Assembly (NCBI GenBank): GCA_002342345.1
Contig: DDPU01000036.1
Location: forward strand, 1-9,587
Direction: 5' to 3'
Length of the DNA stretch: 9,587 nt
From: Verrucomicrobia bacterium UBA2460
GTDB lineage: Bacteria; Verrucomicrobiota; Verrucomicrobiia; Methylacidiphilales; Verrucolacustridaceae
Made by a program: the position numbers and the translations under genes. The notes beneath the pieces are model-generated. The model was not told the origin of the DNA. It searched no databases and worked only from the letters and a program-made list of their open reading frames with translations. Of this stretch, positions 7,259-9,587 are shown piece after piece (position 1 is the first letter of the stretch; each line of letters begins with the position of its first letter).

Positions 7259-7283
7259 GGCGGGTTGGGACAACCCGCCCTAC
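7259..7283 (-). repeat. REP-type palindrome 2 with GTAG tetranucleotide
   Basis: On the minus strand GTAG (7283-7280) directly precedes a perfect 9-bp stem GGCGGGTTG/CAACCCGCC with a 3-base loop. Its layout and orientation match palindrome 1, which lies 28 bases away, though the stem sequences differ. Both lie between the G-tract block and the dipeptidase start, so they would sit in that gene's leader if transcription begins upstream. Confidence 0.65.
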
Positions 7284-7319
7284 CGTGGCTTGCATCACCA
7301 ATCTGTGTATTTTCAGCCA

Positions 7320-7922
7320 ATGGCTTGGATTTTCCTGCTTCTTGCTTCGGCGGCCATGGCGTTCCCTGACGAGCGGCTGGTTGAGGTCACCCCCGCGAAC
7401 GTGCCGGGGGTCGTGCTGGATTTGCGGTATGCCTCGACCAACAACCTCACGGGCAAGGCACTTTATCCGGACGCCAAGGCTTATTTGCGGCAGGAGGCGA
7501 TCCGTCAGCTCCGGAGGGTGGCCCGGGAATTGGAGGACGAGGGGTATCGGCTGGTGATTTGGGATGCCTGGCGTCCCGCTTCCGCCCAAAGGGCCTTGTG
7601 GAAAGCCAAGCCGGATGGAAAGTTTCTCACGCCGCCCTCCAAGATCAGCCGGCATCGGCGCGGGACGAGCGTGGACGTCTCGTTGGCGGACGGGAAAGGG
7701 AACATCCTGGAGATGCCGAGTGACCACGATGAGTTCAACGCCAAGGCAGACGAGGATTTCTCCGATGTGCCCAAGGAGGTGGCCCTCAGGGCCCGGATTC
7801 TCCGGAAGGCGATGTTCGCTGCCGGCTTCTCCGGGGTGCCGGATGAATGGTGGCACTATGATCTACGGGATTGGGCGGACTATGAGCCCGTTGAAGACAA
7901 GAAGATGGGAGGTAGCAGGTAA
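7320..7922 (+). CDS. ddpX: Exported D-alanyl-D-alanine dipeptidase, VanX/DdpX family (peptidase M15D)
   Basis: The 200-residue product should hydrolyse free D-Ala-D-Ala (EC 3.4.13.22). It starts with a short signal peptide MAWIFLLLASAAMA followed by FPDERL, which supports the ATG at 7320 over the in-frame ATG at 7161. Family landmarks are complete: DLRYASTNNLTGKALY (residues 34-49), WDAWRP with Arg85 (VanX Arg71), SRHRRGTSVD with zinc ligands His112 and Asp119 (VanX His116/Asp123), and DEWWHY with general base Glu176 and zinc ligand His179 (VanX Glu181/His184). The spacings H+7=D and E+3=H are exactly conserved, so it is probably active. Export suggests a periplasmic role in recovering D-alanine or reshaping peptidoglycan turnover, as for periplasmic homologues, not cytoplasmic vancomycin resistance; no vanH, vanA or regulator genes adjoin it. 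The symbol is the family symbol and strict orthology is unproven. No Shine-Dalgarno is evident. Confidence 0.93.
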   Translation: MAWIFLLLASAAMAFPDERLVEVTPANVPGVVLDLRYASTNNLTGKALYPDAKAYLRQEAIRQLRRVARELEDEGYRLVIWDAWRPASAQRALWKAKPDGKFLTPPSKISRHRRGTSVDVSLADGKGNILEMPSDHDEFNAKADEDFSDVPKEVALRARILRKAMFAAGFSGVPDEWWHYDLRDWADYEPVEDKKMGGSR

Positions 7923-7929
7923 CAGGTCG

Positions 7930-8008
7930 TCGTTTAGGTTTACGTTTATGTTTACGAGGAGAGTAGCTACGAAGTTCGAGGGTTAGTCGTAAAGGTAAAC
8001 GTAAACGA
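7930..8008. repeat. Inverted pair of hexamer arrays between the dipeptidase and DUF2851 genes
   Basis: The left arm (7930-7957) holds four GTTTAN units in exact 6-base register starting at 7932: GTTTAG, GTTTAC, GTTTAT, GTTTAC. The right arm (7987-8008) holds three units in opposite orientation: GTAAAG, GTAAAC, GTAAAC. Both arms are flanked by TCG and CGA, so they can pair as a long imperfect stem around a 29-base spacer. The element begins 8 bases after the dipeptidase stop codon. It may form a hairpin in the transcript or bind a protein; function unknown. Confidence 0.7.
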
Positions 8009-8084
8009 CCAGTTCCCGGCCTGATTTTTTTGGCCGAAATCAAAAAAGACCGCATCCTTTTCCGGGTTTCGAGGTTTTCTCCTT

Positions 8085-9455
8085 ATGGGTTTGGGGTACC
8101 GCCGATGGGTCAGCGCGAATCTTCTCCGGGAAGAGCCGGGGCCGGTCTTGTCGGAGTCCATCCTTCAGCGGATCTGGTTTGAGCAGCTGGTTCGGAATCC
8201 GCTGGCGGCGGTGACGGGCGAGGCGATCCGGCTTCATCACCCCGGCATCTGGAACCACCGGCCGGGGCCGGACTTTCTGCGGGCTTCCTTCTCCGGGGCC
8301 GATGGGCGGATCTTCACCGGGGATGTCGAGATCCATCGCCATTCCTCGGATTGGCATGCCCACCGGCACTCCGGAAACGCCGCGTACGGCAACGTCGTTC
8401 TTCATGCCTTTTGGCAGGCAAACCCGATGTTTTCCCCTGAGCCCCCGTGGGAAGTCCGCCAGGTGGCCTTGGAGCATCAGCTTTCCGCCCCGTTGACCGA
8501 ACTGATCTCCCTGTTCCGCTCTTCTCCTGCCGAGATCCAAACCGGGGAGAAACCCGGCCGATGTCATCCGGTTCTCCTCGCGCTTTCTCCGGATAAGCTG
8601 GGGGAATTTCTCGAGGAAGCCGGATGGCATCGGCTGAGGCAGCGGCGGGCCTTGGCCCGGGCGAGGGTGGTTTCCTTCGGCCTGGAACAGGCGGTCTGGG
8701 TGGGCCTTGCGGAGGGGCTGGGTTTTTCCGAAAACCGGGAGCCCTTCGCCGCGTTGGCCCGTGCCGTTCCGGTCCGCAACCTGCTGGAAATTCCCGATCC
8801 CATCGAGCGGGCCGCCATTCTTTACGGGACGGCCGGCTTGCTGCCGGATCCCACGCGAACCAAGGTCAGCGATGGTGCCTTGCCCCTGCTTCGGCGACTT
8901 TGGCGGCTCTGGTGGACCAAACGGGAGGACTGGAGACCATATATTCTTCCTGCCGGGATTTGGCGGTTGGGGGGTACCCGGCCCAACAATTCGCCCTTTC
9001 GGCGCCTTGCCGCCCTTGTAAAGATATCCTATCAATATGACTGGCAGAGACTTATGGAAACTGTTCGGAACGGGGATGCGGACTGCTTTTTAAGGATTTT
9101 TGGATCTCTTTCGGACGAATTTTGGGACCGGCATGCTGGTTGGGACGGACGCATTCTATCTTCCTCCTCGAAATTGGTGGGCACGGATCGCGCGGTTGCG
9201 CTGCTCTTTCAGGTCTTGGCTCCTCTGACTGAGCTCACGGAGGGCGAGCTTGGGGCAAGGATGGAGAACTGGCCGGCGGGGGGGGATGCCGGCCTGCTTC
9301 GGTCGGCCTCGGTCCGGTTGCTGGGCGTGCCGTTTCCCCCTCCCGACGTCCGCACCCATCTGGCCAGGGAGGGGTTGCTGCAGATCTACAAGGATTTCTG
9401 CCGGGCCAAGCCGTGCAGCGGATGTTCCATGGTCGAGTTTTTGGAAAACAGGTGA
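8085..9455 (+). CDS. DUF2851 family protein (uncharacterised)
   Basis: The 456-residue product has no signal peptide and is probably cytoplasmic. It matches what I know of DUF2851 (PF11013): an N-terminal ESILQRIWFEQL helix (24-35), HPGIWNHRPGPDFLRASF (52-69), FTGDVEIHRHSSDWHAHRH (77-95), YGNVVLHAFW (101-110), RPNNSPFRRLAAL (299-311), a SSSSKLVGTDRAVALLF block (359-375) and a C-terminal GLLQIYKDFCRAKPCSGC segment (430-447) with Cys439, Cys444 and Cys447. The family has no established function. The D63...E82-x-H84 layout around two likely beta strands recalls the PD-(D/E)xK nuclease core; this is my inference only. GAGG at 8071-8074, 10 bases before the ATG, is a distant, weak ribosome site. 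The gene follows the dipeptidase gene by 162 bases, so co-transcription is uncertain. Confidence 0.88.
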   Translation: MGLGYRRWVSANLLREEPGPVLSESILQRIWFEQLVRNPLAAVTGEAIRLHHPGIWNHRPGPDFLRASFSGADGRIFTGDVEIHRHSSDWHAHRHSGNAAYGNVVLHAFWQANPMFSPEPPWEVRQVALEHQLSAPLTELISLFRSSPAEIQTGEKPGRCHPVLLALSPDKLGEFLEEAGWHRLRQRRALARARVVSFGLEQAVWVGLAEGLGFSENREPFAALARAVPVRNLLEIPDPIERAAILYGTAGLLPDPTRTKVSDGALPLLRRLWRLWWTKREDWRPYILPAGIWRLGGTRPNNSPFRRLAALVKISYQYDWQRLMETVRNGDADCFLRIFGSLSDEFWDRHAGWDGRILSSSSKLVGTDRAVALLFQVLAPLTELTEGELGARMENWPAGGDAGLLRSASVRLLGVPFPPPDVRTHLAREGLLQIYKDFCRAKPCSGCSMVEFLENR

Positions 9456-9511
9456 TAAAGCCCGGTTTGGGCCCAGAAAAAACCTGCGAGGAACCGGCAT
9501 CCGGCCGTTTC

Positions 9512-9538
9512 CGTAAACGTAAGCGTAAAGGTAAACGA
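9512..9538 (-). repeat. Hexamer array downstream of the DUF2851 gene
   Basis: On the plus strand four units in exact register start at 9513: GTAAAC, GTAAGC, GTAAAG, GTAAAC, closed by GA. Read on the minus strand these are the GTTTAC-type units seen in the other gaps. The rest of 9456-9587 holds a weak GCCC/GGGC stem near 9463 and no supportable gene. Confidence 0.7.
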
Positions 9539-9587
9539 GCGCACAAACTTGTTTATCAGGGAAGTCGAAATAAGATGGAATGATGGC

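Noticed and set aside
7161..7319. N-terminal extension of the dipeptidase gene from an ATG at 7161
   Set aside because: The extra residues are encoded by the G-tract and REP DNA and would bury the signal peptide. The family needs nothing upstream of 7320.
7284..7319. A sigma-70-type promoter just before the dipeptidase (TTGCAT and TATTTT)
   Set aside because: The two boxes are separated by only 12 bases, too short for a functional -35/-10 pair.
8017..8050. Possible intrinsic terminator CGGCC...GGCCG with a T-run before the DUF2851 gene
   Set aside because: The T-run lies in the loop, not after the stem. The stem is only 5 bp, and the following bases are A-rich on the plus strand.
9575..9587. 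Start of another plus-strand gene at the right edge (ATG at 9575 or 9583)
   Set aside because: The ATG at 9575 meets TGA after one further codon. The ATG at 9583 has only five bases left and no clear ribosome site.

Overview
The window looks like a piece of a GC-rich chromosome from the phylum Verrucomicrobiota or a close relative. The case rests on a very large modular surface protein (glycine-rich, Ig-like, MBG, RCC1, C-type lectin and LamG modules) whose C-terminus carries a YEVQ-STNLVSWT-type tail familiar from verrucomicrobial secreted proteins. DUF2959 and DUF2851 genes, weak or absent Shine-Dalgarno sequences and hexamer arrays in the gaps fit the same picture. The assignment is an inference from protein families; no rRNA or marker gene is present.

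Layout. Positions 3-6179 (+) hold the 3' part of a giant secreted mosaic protein; its start lies before the window. A short convergent gap (6180-6296) carries inverted repeats. 6297-6929 (-) encodes a small exported coiled-coil DUF2959 protein. A 390-base divergent gap (6930-7319) has no gene, but holds four small hairpins, a run of long G-tracts and two REP-type palindromes. 7320-7922 (+) encodes an exported D-Ala-D-Ala dipeptidase (VanX/DdpX family, M15D) with all catalytic residues. A 162-base gap (7923-8084) is built around two inverted hexamer arrays. 8085-9455 (+) encodes a DUF2851 protein. The last 132 bases hold another hexamer array and no supportable gene.

The genes do not form an obvious pathway. 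The first three proteins act outside the cytoplasm: surface binding or adhesion, an envelope coiled coil, and turnover of peptidoglycan-derived dipeptide. The DUF2851 protein lacks a signal peptide and is probably cytoplasmic. I see no defence system, CRISPR array, rRNA, tRNA or transposase gene.

The observations most worth checking are: (i) GTTTAN hexamer arrays in every intergenic gap; (ii) a sharp codon-use island that coincides with the LamG module of the giant gene; (iii) a tandem GTAG-type REP doublet upstream of the dipeptidase; (iv) a nuclease-like PD...ExH signature plus a C-terminal cysteine cluster in the DUF2851 protein.
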